The translations under genes and the position numbers were made by a program. Shown piece after piece: positions 55,601 to 64,000 of a stretch of DNA of 64,000 nucleotides. The first letter of the stretch is position 1. Each line of letters begins with the position of its first letter. Source of the stretch: JAKLKS01 sp964370855 (GTDB taxonomy: Bacteria > Planctomycetota > JAJSAM01 > JAKLKS01). Where the stretch lies: contig CAYJMF010000004.1 of assembly GCA_964370855.1 (NCBI GenBank), positions 67,699 to 131,698 of the forward strand, written 5' to 3'. The notes beneath the pieces were generated by a model. The model did not search any database, was not told the origin of the DNA, and saw only the letters and a list, made by a program, of their open reading frames with translations.

Positions 55601-56890
55601 CTACTTCTTCGCCTTCTCCTTCACGGAGTCGAGGACGAAATCCATCGCCGGATCCTCGAACTCGTTCCCGCGGTAGGCGAGCAGGGTCACGTCGAAGGTC
55701 GTCATGTGGCCCGCCTTGCTCTTCCAGTACCAGGTCCGCTGCGCGAGGGCCTCCCCGTCGTCGTCCTGGCCCACGATCTCGTAGAGGTAGCCGGCGTCGC
55801 ACCCCCTCAGCTTCCCCTTGAGGAGCCCGCGCTTGGACTTCACGGACTTGTAGCCCCGGGCCTCGATGCCGAAGTTCTTGTCGGCGAGCCCCTTCAGGTT
55901 GTCCCCGCCCACCACGGAGCCGTCGGCCAGGGTCCAGTTGGTGGTCCACTTGTAGTCGTCGAAAGCGAGGCTGCGGAGCGTTCGGAAGTCGTGGGTGAAC
56001 TGGTGGATCGCGGTGCCGGAGGAGGTCGGGGCGGCCCAGTGGCGGCTGCGGGGGATCTCGAGGGTCAGCCCGTTGGGGAGGTCGCAGGTCGTGGTGACGA
56101 AGTCGACCTTCGGCTTCTTGAGGCCGAGCAGCCTCACGACCGCAGCGGCGTCGTTGCGGGCGGTGAGGAGGTCGAGGTCGTCGGGGTGGGCCTTCTCCAT
56201 GGGCTCGATGAGGTCGAGGGCCTTCTGGACCATGTGCTCGGCGCCCTTCTCCTTGCGGGCGTGGGCGAGATGGCCCCGCCGCAGCATGGCCAGGGCGACG
56301 CGGCCCGCGGGAAGCGGTTCGCCCGCGTGGGCGGCGAGGGCCTTCGCCCCGAGCCCGTCGATGCGCTCGAAGAGCCCCGGCACGTCGGCCTTCTCGAGGA
56401 AGGCCGCCTCGGCCAGGATCCTCGCCTCCTCGGCGAGGTCGACGCCCTTCCCCGGGTCCTTCCCGTAGGCGGCCGCGAAGTCGTCGGCGGCGGCGGTGAA
56501 GGAGGCTGGGTCGGCCGCCTCCTTCAGCTCCAGGGAGAGGCGGGCACCGGCCAGGCGGGCGCAGGCGCGGGCGCGGAGGGGCTCCGCCGCGTCGGGCTTG
56601 CCCTCGGCGCACTCCGAGGCCATGGCGAGGAGGAGCGCCCCCAGCTTCTTCGCGTCGGCGGGCTTCCTCGCCAGGTCCTCGACGTTACCGGCGGCCCGAT
56701 CGCAGAGCTTGCGGAGGGACTCCGGGGCCTTGACCCACCGCTCCCGGGCTCCCGGAAGCTCGAGGGCCGTGACGACGGCCGCGGAGGCCCCCGACTCGAC
56801 GAGCTCGCACAGCGCGTCGAGCTCCGTGTCGGCGGCGGGAGCGGGGGGAAGGGCGAGGGACACGGCGAATGCGAATGCGTGGATGATCAT
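55601..56890 (-). CDS. Secreted protein of unknown function
   Basis: 429 residues. A short signal peptide (MIIHAFAFAVSLALPPAPA) is followed by a helical, TPR/HEAT-like N-terminal half (about 25-240; ALLLAMASECAEGK; VQKALDLIEPMEKAHPDDLD). The C-terminal alpha/beta domain contains VTTTCDLPNGLTLEIPRSRH, TYDVTLL-like and FVLDSVK segments that recall PsbP/PilZ-independent lipoprotein folds, but I cannot name the family. It is the first gene of a two-gene operon with the small lipoprotein. The pale codon and base usage is like its neighbours, with no sign of transfer. Confidence 0.65.
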   Translation of the reverse strand: MIIHAFAFAVSLALPPAPAADTELDALCELVESGASAAVVTALELPGARERWVKAPESLRKLCDRAAGNVEDLARKPADAKKLGALLLAMASECAEGKPDAAEPLRARACARLAGARLSLELKEAADPASFTAAADDFAAAYGKDPGKGVDLAEEARILAEAAFLEKADVPGLFERIDGLGAKALAAHAGEPLPAGRVALAMLRRGHLAHARKEKGAEHMVQKALDLIEPMEKAHPDDLDLLTARNDAAAVVRLLGLKKPKVDFVTTTCDLPNGLTLEIPRSRHWAAPTSSGTAIHQFTHDFRTLRSLAFDDYKWTTNWTLADGSVVGGDNLKGLADKNFGIEARGYKSVKSKRGLLKGKLRGCDAGYLYEIVGQDDDGEALAQRTWYWKSKAGHMTTFDVTLLAYRGNEFEDPAMDFVLDSVKEKAKK

Positions 56891-57019
56891 GGATCCTGCC
56901 TCCCGATTCCTTCCCCGAGTCTACCCCGCGCGGGGGGCGGGGGGAAGGGGGGGCGCCGCCGTCACACTCCCGGGGAGCGGTTTGTCTTATCGGACTCCCC
57001 GGTCCGGTATATCCGTGGG

Positions 57020-57682
57020 ATGGAATCGCCGAAGACCGCCCGCCGGGGCCGCCCCCCGGACCCCGAGCGCCGCGCCCGCATGCGGGAGCGGATCCTCGAG
57101 GCCGCGGCCCGGGCCTTCGCCCGGCACGGGTTCGCGGAGACCGGCGTGGACGAGGTCGCGGCCCTCCTCGGGGTCGGCAAGGCCACGGTCTACCGCCATT
57201 TCCCGCACAAGGGGGATCTCCTCCTCGCCGCCGCGGACATGCGCATGGTCCAGCTGAGGAAGGCCGTGGATCGTTCCGTGGCCGGCTGCCGCGATCCCCT
57301 CGAGTCCGTCCGCCTCGCCGCCCGCGCCTACCTCGGCTTCTGCGACGCCCACCCCGACGTGGTGGACCTCATCGTCCAGGAGCGGGCCGCCTTCCCCCGC
57401 CGCCGCCGCACGACGTACTTCCAGCACCGCGACGAGAACCTTAAGCCCTGGAACGACCTCTTCCGCGGCCTCATGGACGCGGGGGTCGTCCGCCGCATGC
57501 CCCCCTCCCGCATCACGGACGTCCTCGGGGACGCCCTCTACGGGACCATGGTCGTCAACCACTTCTCGGGACGCCGCCGATCCCTGGATCGGCAAACCCG
57601 GGACCTCCTGGACGTCGCCTTCCGGGGGATCCTGGCGCGGCCCGCACGGGGCCCCGGGCCCCGGAGGAAAGGATCACGATGA
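57020..57682 (+). CDS. TetR-family repressor of the efflux operon
   Basis: 220 residues. A basic N-terminal tail precedes a TetR helix-turn-helix at about residues 20-70 (RILEAAARAFARHGFAETGV; LLGVGKATVYRHFPHKGDLL) and a helical ligand-binding domain. ATG 57020 is about 7 bases after a TATATC box (57008-57013), so the mRNA may be near-leaderless. Its last 4 bases overlap the start of the adaptor gene (ATGA), placing repressor, adaptor and pump in one operon. It most likely represses this operon until a pump substrate binds, as in AcrR-type circuits. Confidence 0.88.
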   Translation: MESPKTARRGRPPDPERRARMRERILEAAARAFARHGFAETGVDEVAALLGVGKATVYRHFPHKGDLLLAAADMRMVQLRKAVDRSVAGCRDPLESVRLAARAYLGFCDAHPDVVDLIVQERAAFPRRRRTTYFQHRDENLKPWNDLFRGLMDAGVVRRMPPSRITDVLGDALYGTMVVNHFSGRRRSLDRQTRDLLDVAFRGILARPARGPGPRRKGSR

Positions 57683-58860
57683 GGAACCCCGTACTCGCCC
57701 TCGCCCTCCTCGCCGCCGCGGCGCCCGGCGCCGTCCTCGCCGAGGGGGGCCCTCCCCCGGCCGCGGTCCGCGTGGAGCCGGTCCGGAAGGAGAAGCTCCA
57801 GGACCGCCGCCTCGTCACCGGCGAGGTGAGGGCGCTCCGGCGCTCCGCCGTGGCGGCCCGCGAGGGAGGCCCCCTCGTCGAGGTCGCCGTCCGCGAGGGG
57901 GATGCCGTCGCCGAGGGCGCCCTCCTCGCCCGCGTGGACGACGTGCGCCTCCGCCTCGACCTCGCCGCCCTGGAGTCCGAGAACGGGACCCTCGAGGCCC
58001 TCCTCGAGGTGCGCCGCTCGGAGAAGGAGAAGGCGGAGCGGGACCTCGCGACCCTCCGGGGGCTCGCCGAGCGGGGCGCCACCAATCCCCGCGAGGTGGC
58101 CGACGCCGCCACGGCGCTGCGCACCGTGGACGCCCGCATCGCCGAGGCGGGGGCGGAGAAGGCCGTCCTCGCCGCCCGCGCCGCCGTGCTCTCCCGGCGC
58201 ATCGCCGACACCGTCGTCCGCGCTCCCTTCGCCGGCGAGATCGTCCTGCGCAGCGCGGAGGTCGGGCAGTGGGTGTCCGAGGGGGCGGTCGTCGCGGAGA
58301 TCGTCTCCACGGGGGAGCTCGAGGCCTGGCTCGAGGTGCCGCAGCGGGACTACGCGGCCCTCCTCCTTGCCGGGGGGACGCTCCAGGTGCGGACCGACGC
58401 CGCGGGAACGGAGTTCGAGATCCCCCTGTGGCGCGTCGTCCGCGACGTGGACGCCCGCGCCCGCACCTTCAGGGTCGTGGCGCCGCTTCCCGCCGGGGCG
58501 GACCTCGCCCCCGGCATGTCCCTGACGGCCCGGGTCCCCGCGGGGGGCGAGGTGGAGGTCTTCACGGTCTCCCGCGACGCCCTGCTCCGCGGCGAGGCGG
58601 GCGCCTACCTCTACGCCGCCGAAGGCGGGGGGGAGGGCGCCCCCGCCGCGGCACGCCTCGTCCCCGTGGAGGTCCTCTTCTCCGTCGGCTCCCGCGCCGC
58701 CGTCAAGGGCGAGGGGCTCCGCGAGGGCCTGTCCGCCGTCGTCGAGGGCAACGAGCGGCTCTTCCCCGGCGCCCCCCTCCTCCCCATGCCGCGGGACGGC
58801 GCGGCGCCGCCGCCGGCCGCGCCGGCCGCGCCGGCGGGCGGGGAAGGCGGCGGCCGATGA
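57679..58860 (+). CDS. RND efflux periplasmic adaptor (MFP/HlyD family)
   Basis: 393 residues. A signal peptide (RNPVLALALLAAAAPGAVLA) is followed by a lipoyl-like domain split by a helical hairpin (VAAREGGPLVEVAVREGDAV; then ADTVVRAPFAGEIVLRSAEV), a beta-barrel domain (about 205-285) and a membrane-proximal domain. The C-terminus ends in a Pro/Ala/Gly-rich tail. The lipobox cysteine found in many adaptors is absent, so it is probably a soluble periplasmic form. It overlaps the TetR gene and the pump gene by 4 bases each. It would bridge the RND pump and the TolC-like component. Confidence 0.9.
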   Translation: MRNPVLALALLAAAAPGAVLAEGGPPPAAVRVEPVRKEKLQDRRLVTGEVRALRRSAVAAREGGPLVEVAVREGDAVAEGALLARVDDVRLRLDLAALESENGTLEALLEVRRSEKEKAERDLATLRGLAERGATNPREVADAATALRTVDARIAEAGAEKAVLAARAAVLSRRIADTVVRAPFAGEIVLRSAEVGQWVSEGAVVAEIVSTGELEAWLEVPQRDYAALLLAGGTLQVRTDAAGTEFEIPLWRVVRDVDARARTFRVVAPLPAGADLAPGMSLTARVPAGGEVEVFTVSRDALLRGEAGAYLYAAEGGGEGAPAAARLVPVEVLFSVGSRAAVKGEGLREGLSAVVEGNERLFPGAPLLPMPRDGAAPPPAAPAAPAGGEGGGR

Positions 58861-61800
58861 AGGCGATCCGCGCCGCCGTCGAGCAGCCCGTCAGCGTCGC
58901 CGTGGGGGTGATCCTCGTCGTGCTCGCCGGCGTCGTCGCCCTCAAGCGCGTCCCCATCCAGCTGACCCCCGACGTCGAGGACACGATCATCGCCGTCACC
59001 ACGCGGTGGGAGGGGGCGAGCCCCTCGGAGGTCGAGCAGGACCTCGTCGACAAGCAGGAGGAGAAGCTCCAGGGGGTCGCCAATCTCCGCGGGATGACGA
59101 GCACCTCGCAGCAGGGGGTGGGGGCCATCCGCCTGGAGTTCAACGTCGGGACCCGCAAGGAGGACGCGCTCCGCGAGGTCAGCGACAAGCTCCGCCAGGT
59201 CCCCTCCTACCCCGAGGGCGTGGACGAGCCCGTCGTCGAGGCATCGGACCCGCAGAACAAGGACTACATCGCCTGGTTCCTCCTCGATTCGAAGGACCCT
59301 TCCGTGGACCTCCCGGCGCTCCAGGACTTCGCCGAGGACCGCCTGAAGCCGCGCTTCGAGCGCGTGCCCGGCGTCTCCGAGGTGAACGTCCTCGGCGGCC
59401 GGGAGCGGGAGGTCCAGGTCCGCTTCGACGAGGTGCGCCTCGCCGGGCGGGGCGTCACCGTGCGCCGGCTCGTGGAAGCGCTCCGGAGCACCAACCGGAA
59501 CGTCTCCGCGGGCGCCGTCGCGGAGGCCAAGTCCGACGTCCGCGTCCGCCTCGTCGGCCAGTACGCGAGGGTGGAGGACGTCGAGGAGACCGTCGTCGCC
59601 TCCACGCCCGCGGGCCCCGTCCGGGTGCGGGACGTGGCGGAGGTGGTCGAGACCTTCAAGAAGCCGAGCACCGTGGTGCGGGCCCGCGGGCGGCGGGTCA
59701 TCGCCATCAACGCGCAGAAGGAGGTCGGCGCCAACGTCATGACCGCCATGGCGGGCCTCCGGGAGGTGGTGGAGGGGGTGAACGCGCCCGGCGGCCTCCT
59801 CGAGTCCCAGGCGCGGATCCTCGGGCTCCCCCCGGACACCCTCTCCATCTCCCAGGCCTACGACCAGACCGTCTACATCGACGACGCGCTGCAGCTCGTG
59901 AGCGACAACATCTGGCTCGGCGGCGCGCTGGCCCTCGGCGTCCTCCTCCTGTTCCTCGGCTCCGTCCGCGGGGCCCTCATCATCGGGCTGGCCATCCCCA
60001 TCTCCGTCGTGGGCGCGGTCGTGGCCATGCTCGTCCTCGGCCGCACCGTCAACGTCATCAGCCTCGCGGGCATGGCCTTCGCCGTGGGCATGGTGGTGGA
60101 CAACTCCATCGTCGTGCTGGAGAACATCTTCCGCCACCTCGAGATGGGCAAGAGCCCGCTCAGGGCCTCCGTGGACGGGACCCAGGAGGTGTGGGGCGCG
60201 GTGCTGGCCTCGACGCTGACCACGGTGGCCGTGTTCATCCCCATCCTCCTCGTGCAGGAGGAGGCGGGGCAGCTCTTCCGCGACATCGCCCTGGCCATCG
60301 TGGCCGCCGTGTCCCTCAGCCTCGTCGTCTCCGTCTCCGTGATCCCCGCCGCCGCGGCCCGCATCCTGAAGAGGGTCCGCCCCGACCAGGATCCGTCGAG
60401 GCGGACGCTCCTCGTGCGCCTCGCGGCCCCCCTGGTCGCGATGCCCCGCTGGATCTCCGGCATGGTGCACGGGATGAACGGCAGCGTCGAGCTCCGGCTC
60501 ATGGTCGTCCTCGGCTTCACGGCCCTGTCCGTCGCGGGCACCCTGAGCCTCATGCCCCCCACGGACTACCTCCCCCAGGGGAACCGCAACCTCGTCTTCG
60601 GGCTCATCATCCCGCCGCCGGGCTACAACATCGAGCAGCAGGCGACCCTGGCCCGGCGCATCGAGGCCACCGTCGAGCCCTACTGGGAGGCGGGGCGGAG
60701 GATGGAGGCGGGCGCCACGGCGGAGGAGGCCTCCGCGGGGCTCCCCCAGGTGCCGACCTTCGACTACGGGAAGATGGCGCCGGGGGCGCCGGTGACGCCT
60801 CCTCCGCTCAAGAACTACTTCCTCGTCAGCATCGAGGGGATCCTCTTCCACGGCGCCATCAGCGCCGTTCCCGAGAAGGTCGTGGACCTCAAGCCCCTCT
60901 TCGCCCACGCCACCCGCGGGGCGTCGGCCCCGGGCGTGCTCGCCTTCTCCTTCCAGGTCCCCCTCTTCCGCCTCGGCGGCACCACGGGGAACGCGGTGAA
61001 GGTGAACTTCTCCGGCGACGATCTCGACCAGGTGACGGCCTCGGCCCTCTCCTCCTACCTCCGCCTCGCGGGGACCCACGGCTTCCAACGCGTGCAGCCC
61101 GACCCCAGCAACTTCAACGTGCCGGGGCCGGAGCTGCAGGTGATCCCCGACCTCGTGCGCCTCGGCGAGGCGGGCCTTACGGCGGAGGACCTCGGGTGGG
61201 CGGTGCGCACCTCCGGGGACGGCGCCATCGTGGGGGAGTACCGGGTGGGCGGGCAGACCATCGACCTCAAGGTCGTCACCGCCGGCCACGGCACCGACGG
61301 GGCCCTGGCGGCGCTGTCCGACGTCCCCGTGGCCACGCCCGCCGGCGGCGTCGTGCCGCTGTCCGCCCTCGGCCTCGTCCGCCGCGTCAACGCCTCCTCG
61401 CAGATCAACCGCGAGGGCCGCCGCCGCGCCGTGACCCTCCAGTTCACCCCCAAGGAGGGGACGCCGCTCGAGCAGGCAGTGAAGGACATCGACGTGCTGC
61501 TCGCGGAGCAGAGGGCCTCGGGCGCCATCCCGCCCGACGTCGAGACCTCCTACACCGGCTCCGCCAGCAAGCTCGAGGCGGTCCGCTCCGCCATGCTCGG
61601 GGACGGGACCCTGGCCGGGCTCCTCGGCAGCTCCCTGATGCTGGCCCTGGTGGTCACCTACCTCCTCATGTGCGTGCTCTTCCAGAGCTTCCTCCACCCC
61701 CTCGTCATCATGTTCTCCGTCCCCCTGGCGACGCTGGGCGGCTTCGCCGGGCTCTGGCTGGTGCACAGGTGGACCCTCTCGGATCCCTACATGCCGGTGC

Positions 61801-63929
61801 AGAACCTCGACGTGCTCACCATGCTCGGCTTCATCATCCTCATCGGCGTCGTCGTCAACAACGCCATCCTCATCGTCCACCAGGCCCTCAACTTCATGCG
61901 GGGGACGACGGAGGAGGGGGGCGCCGCCGCCCCGATGCCCGCGCGGGAGGCCATCACGGAATCGGTCCGCACCCGCGTGCGCCCCATCTTCATGAGCACC
62001 GCGACGTCGGTGCTCGGGATGCTGCCCCTCGTCCTCATGCCGGGCTCCGGCTCGGAGCTCTACCGGGGCCTCGGGGCCGTGGTCATCGGGGGGCTCGCGA
62101 TCTCCACTGTCTTCACGCTGGTCGTCGTGCCGGCGCTGATGAGCCTCGTCTACAGGGGGCCGCGCCGCGCGGTCGGCGCCGGCACACCCCCGGCGGCGGC
62201 CCTGCTCCTCCTCCTGGCCCCGGCCCTCCTCCTCGCCCCCGGCTGCGCCGGCTCGCCCCGGGAGGACCGGTACGAGGAGGCGCTCCGCGGCATCGCCGCG
62301 CGGCAGGTGCGCGCCGCCACGGCCGACGCGAAGACGGTCCGGGTGGAGGTCGGGGAGCCCCGGGTCGCCGAGGAGCTCCGCTCCCGCCTCCCCGAGCTCG
62401 AGGCCCTCGGCGGCCCCGCCTCCTGGGAGGGCCGTGAGCCGGACATCTCCCGCGGCCTCGACGGCCTCCCGCCGACGGTGGCCCCGATCTCGCTGCGCGA
62501 CGCCGTGGCCGCGGGGGCCCTGTCCAACCTCGGGGTGCGCCTGCTCCGCGTGGAGGCGGCCTCGGCGGCGGAGGGGGTCGCACGGGAGGAGGCCGCCTTC
62601 GACGTCGTCTTCTTCGCCGAAGGGGGCGTCCGCCGCGTGGACGAGCCCTCCCTCCTCCCCGTCATCGGGGGGACCCCCGTGGGCACCTCGAGCCGGGCCT
62701 CGGATACCGCGCGGCTCTCCTCGGGGTTCCGCCGCAGGACGGAGACCGGGGGATCCCTGACCCTCTCGGGCCGGATGGAGCGGGTGGACAGCCGCACCCG
62801 GGGCATCAGCTACGACCCCGACGCGGCCTGGTGGACGGGGGCCGCCTTCACGGCGCGCCAGGCCCTGCTGCGCGGTGCCGGCCGGGAGGTCAACCTCGCC
62901 GAGGCGGACATCGCCCGCGCCCGCGCGGCGGCCTCGCGGGAGGTCCTGCAGGAGGACCTCCTCACGGTCATCGGCGACGTGGAGCAGGCCTACTGGGACC
63001 TCTCCGAGGCGTGGAGCCTCGTGCGCATTCAGCAGGACCTCCTCGACCGCGGGATCGAGACGGAGCGGGTCCTCGCCGAGAGGCGCGCCTTCGACGCGGA
63101 CCCGGCGCAGGGGGCCGACGCCCGCGCGACGGTGGAGCTGCGCCGGGCCGACCTCGTGCGGGCGGTGCGGATCCTGCGGTCCTCCTCGGACCGCCTGAAG
63201 TACCTCATGAACCACCCCGACCACCCGCTCTCCTCGGAGACCCTGCTGGCCGCCGCCGACATGCCCGGCGCGGCGCCCGTGGAGTTCTCGCTGGAGGAGT
63301 CCCTGCGGAGGGCCGTCGCGGAGAGGCCCGCGGTCCGCCGGGCCGTCCTCGACGTGGAGGAGGCGCGCATCCGGGAGCGGGTGGCCGGCAACGGCTCCCT
63401 CCCGCGGCTCGACCTCGTGGCCGAGGCCGGCGTCACGGGCCTCGACGACGACCCGGGGACCTCGACGGGGCACCTCGTAAACGAGGACTTCGTCAACTAC
63501 GGGGCCGCCCTGGAGCTGGAGATCCCCCTCGGCAACCGGGCGGCGCGGGCCGATCTCCGCCGCGCCGAGCTGGCGAAGGACGCCGCCTTCCTCGCCTACG
63601 AGCGCACCGTCAGGGAGGTGGCCCGCGAGGTGAAGGACGCGCTCCGGGATCTCGAGGCGGCGCGCTCGCTGCTGGAGGCGACGCGCAACTACCGGATCGC
63701 CCAGACCGAGAACCTCCGTGCGCTGCTCCTGGAGGAGGAGCGCAGGACGGCGCTGACGCCGGAGTTCCTGACCCTCAAGTTCTCCCGCCAGGAGCGCCTC
63801 GCCTCGGCCCAGATCCGCGAGGTCAACGCGCTGGCCGAGTGGAACCGCGCCCTGGCCGCCTGGCGCCGCGCCCTCGGCACCGGCCTCGGCGCGGGAAAGG
63901 TGATCCTGGAGGGCCGGGCGCCATACTGA
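58857..63929 (+). CDS. RND efflux pump fused in frame to a TolC-like outer-membrane lipoprotein
   Basis: 1690 residues in one uninterrupted frame. Residues 1-1100 are a complete RND transporter: N-terminal span, two periplasmic loops, the TM4 motif GMAFAVGMVVDNSIVVLENI with its proton-relay aspartate, and the last spans ending VVVPALMSLVY. Then comes a basic RGPRR segment and a signal-peptide-like TPPAAALLLLLAPALLLAPG with a lipobox cysteine at C1130. About 550 residues of TolC/OEP-type sequence follow (SLRDAVAAGALSNLGVRLLR; VEQAYWDLSEAW; coiled-coil repeats). Either a polyprotein is cut by signal peptidase II, or the TolC part is also made from an internal start such as ATG 62139, though no ribosome-binding site is seen there. 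The export substrate is unknown. Confidence 0.85.
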   Translation: MKAIRAAVEQPVSVAVGVILVVLAGVVALKRVPIQLTPDVEDTIIAVTTRWEGASPSEVEQDLVDKQEEKLQGVANLRGMTSTSQQGVGAIRLEFNVGTRKEDALREVSDKLRQVPSYPEGVDEPVVEASDPQNKDYIAWFLLDSKDPSVDLPALQDFAEDRLKPRFERVPGVSEVNVLGGREREVQVRFDEVRLAGRGVTVRRLVEALRSTNRNVSAGAVAEAKSDVRVRLVGQYARVEDVEETVVASTPAGPVRVRDVAEVVETFKKPSTVVRARGRRVIAINAQKEVGANVMTAMAGLREVVEGVNAPGGLLESQARILGLPPDTLSISQAYDQTVYIDDALQLVSDNIWLGGALALGVLLLFLGSVRGALIIGLAIPISVVGAVVAMLVLGRTVNVISLAGMAFAVGMVVDNSIVVLENIFRHLEMGKSPLRASVDGTQEVWGAVLASTLTTVAVFIPILLVQEEAGQLFRDIALAIVAAVSLSLVVSVSVIPAAAARILKRVRPDQDPSRRTLLVRLAAPLVAMPRWISGMVHGMNGSVELRLMVVLGFTALSVAGTLSLMPPTDYLPQGNRNLVFGLIIPPPGYNIEQQATLARRIEATVEPYWEAGRRMEAGATAEEASAGLPQVPTFDYGKMAPGAPVTPPPLKNYFLVSIEGILFHGAISAVPEKVVDLKPLFAHATRGASAPGVLAFSFQVPLFRLGGTTGNAVKVNFSGDDLDQVTASALSSYLRLAGTHGFQRVQPDPSNFNVPGPELQVIPDLVRLGEAGLTAEDLGWAVRTSGDGAIVGEYRVGGQTIDLKVVTAGHGTDGALAALSDVPVATPAGGVVPLSALGLVRRVNASSQINREGRRRAVTLQFTPKEGTPLEQAVKDIDVLLAEQRASGAIPPDVETSYTGSASKLEAVRSAMLGDGTLAGLLGSSLMLALVVTYLLMCVLFQSFLHPLVIMFSVPLATLGGFAGLWLVHRWTLSDPYMPVQNLDVLTMLGFIILIGVVVNNAILIVHQALNFMRGTTEEGGAAAPMPAREAITESVRTRVRPIFMSTATSVLGMLPLVLMPGSGSELYRGLGAVVIGGLAISTVFTLVVVPALMSLVYRGPRRAVGAGTPPAAALLLLLAPALLLAPGCAGSPREDRYEEALRGIAARQVRAATADAKTVRVEVGEPRVAEELRSRLPELEALGGPASWEGREPDISRGLDGLPPTVAPISLRDAVAAGALSNLGVRLLRVEAASAAEGVAREEAAFDVVFFAEGGVRRVDEPSLLPVIGGTPVGTSSRASDTARLSSGFRRRTETGGSLTLSGRMERVDSRTRGISYDPDAAWWTGAAFTARQALLRGAGREVNLAEADIARARAAASREVLQEDLLTVIGDVEQAYWDLSEAWSLVRIQQDLLDRGIETERVLAERRAFDADPAQGADARATVELRRADLVRAVRILRSSSDRLKYLMNHPDHPLSSETLLAAADMPGAAPVEFSLEESLRRAVAERPAVRRAVLDVEEARIRERVAGNGSLPRLDLVAEAGVTGLDDDPGTSTGHLVNEDFVNYGAALELEIPLGNRAARADLRRAELAKDAAFLAYERTVREVAREVKDALRDLEAARSLLEATRNYRIAQTENLRALLLEEERRTALTPEFLTLKFSRQERLASAQIREVNALAEWNRALAAWRRALGTGLGAGKVILEGRAPY

Positions 63930-63952
63930 ACCCGACCCAGATTGGCGGCGAA

Positions 63953-64000
63953 GGCGGGGGCGAACCACTTTGGCCCGGGAGGAAGGGTCTCGCCCCCGCC
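63953..64000. terminator. Inverted repeat after the efflux operon
   Basis: GGCGGGGGCGA (63953-63963) and TCGCCCCCGCC (63990-64000) are perfect 11-base arms separated by 26 bases, beginning 24 bases after the last stop codon. A terminator is likely, but the window ends at its edge so anything beyond is not visible. Confidence 0.5.

Noticed and set aside
62139..63929. A separate TolC-like gene starting at ATG 62139
   Set aside because: No ribosome-binding site precedes it and the frame is continuous with the pump, so I kept one gene and reported the internal start as an alternative.
58611..63968. A frame of about 1785 codons on the minus strand across the RND/TolC gene
   Set aside because: It is the antisense shadow of a recognised efflux gene, rich in His/Arg/Gly, with no domain signatures.
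1..64000. CRISPR arrays, tRNA, rRNA and classic insertion sequences
   Set aside because: No regularly spaced repeats, cloverleaf genes, rRNA motifs or transposase genes were recognised on either strand.

Overview
The window is very GC-rich bacterial DNA, roughly 70% or more by eye. It is dense with genes of a Gram-negative-type cell: lipoproteins, an RND efflux pump with a TolC-like part, and secreted beta-propellers. ECF sigma factors fused to membrane-anchored carboxypeptidase-regulatory-like (CarboxypepD_reg) domains, leucine-rich repeats, NHL repeats and secreted proteins of unknown function suggest a Planctomycetota-like lineage. Myxococcota or a related candidate phylum cannot be excluded. 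No rRNA, tRNA or CRISPR array was seen.

Region 1 (1-18014) is the most distinctive. Two receiver-only response regulators and two Cache-type histidine kinases surround three paralogous dikinase-like proteins. Each paralog has an ATP-grasp (PPDK_N-like) domain and a phosphohistidine swivel domain, but an unfamiliar C-terminal domain replaces the PEP/pyruvate TIM barrel. With them lie a cytidylate-kinase-like/BON fusion, a small membrane protein, a TauE/SafE anion exporter and a DsrMK/HdrDE-like membrane Fe-S oxidoreductase pair. The redox repressor gene rex follows. Rex-like operators lie in the dikinase/TauE divergent region, in front of the Fe-S operon and in front of hemA. I read this as a redox-controlled signalling and sulfur/anion module.

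Region 2 (18020-25053) holds hemA, a TPR protein with a degenerate peptidase-like domain, a GNAT-GrpB fusion and a large leucine-rich-repeat protein.

Region 3 (25054-42780) has a Doc/AbrB toxin-antitoxin pair and a truncated hicB remnant fused to the end of an AraC gene. The rest is mostly a family of CarboxypepD_reg proteins. It includes two divergent genes in which an ECF sigma factor, a membrane span and an exported repeat region form one polypeptide, followed by a tandem duplicate pair. An exported VOC protein and a PhoX-like protein also lie here.

Region 4 (42956-56890) carries a HExxH metallopeptidase-like protein, an AI-2E family permease, and two secreted propeller proteins sharing an N-terminal helical domain, one with a C-terminal CX4CH cytochrome domain. 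It continues with a HEAT-repeat protein and an AAA/DUF4143 ATPase beside an AT-rich 62-bp dyad. A coiled-coil gene broken by an assembly gap and two secreted proteins close the region.

Region 5 (57020-64000) is a TetR-MFP-RND efflux operon in which the RND pump and a TolC-like lipoprotein are encoded by one uninterrupted frame. Several promoters place the -10 box so close to the start codon that leaderless or near-leaderless transcripts look common.
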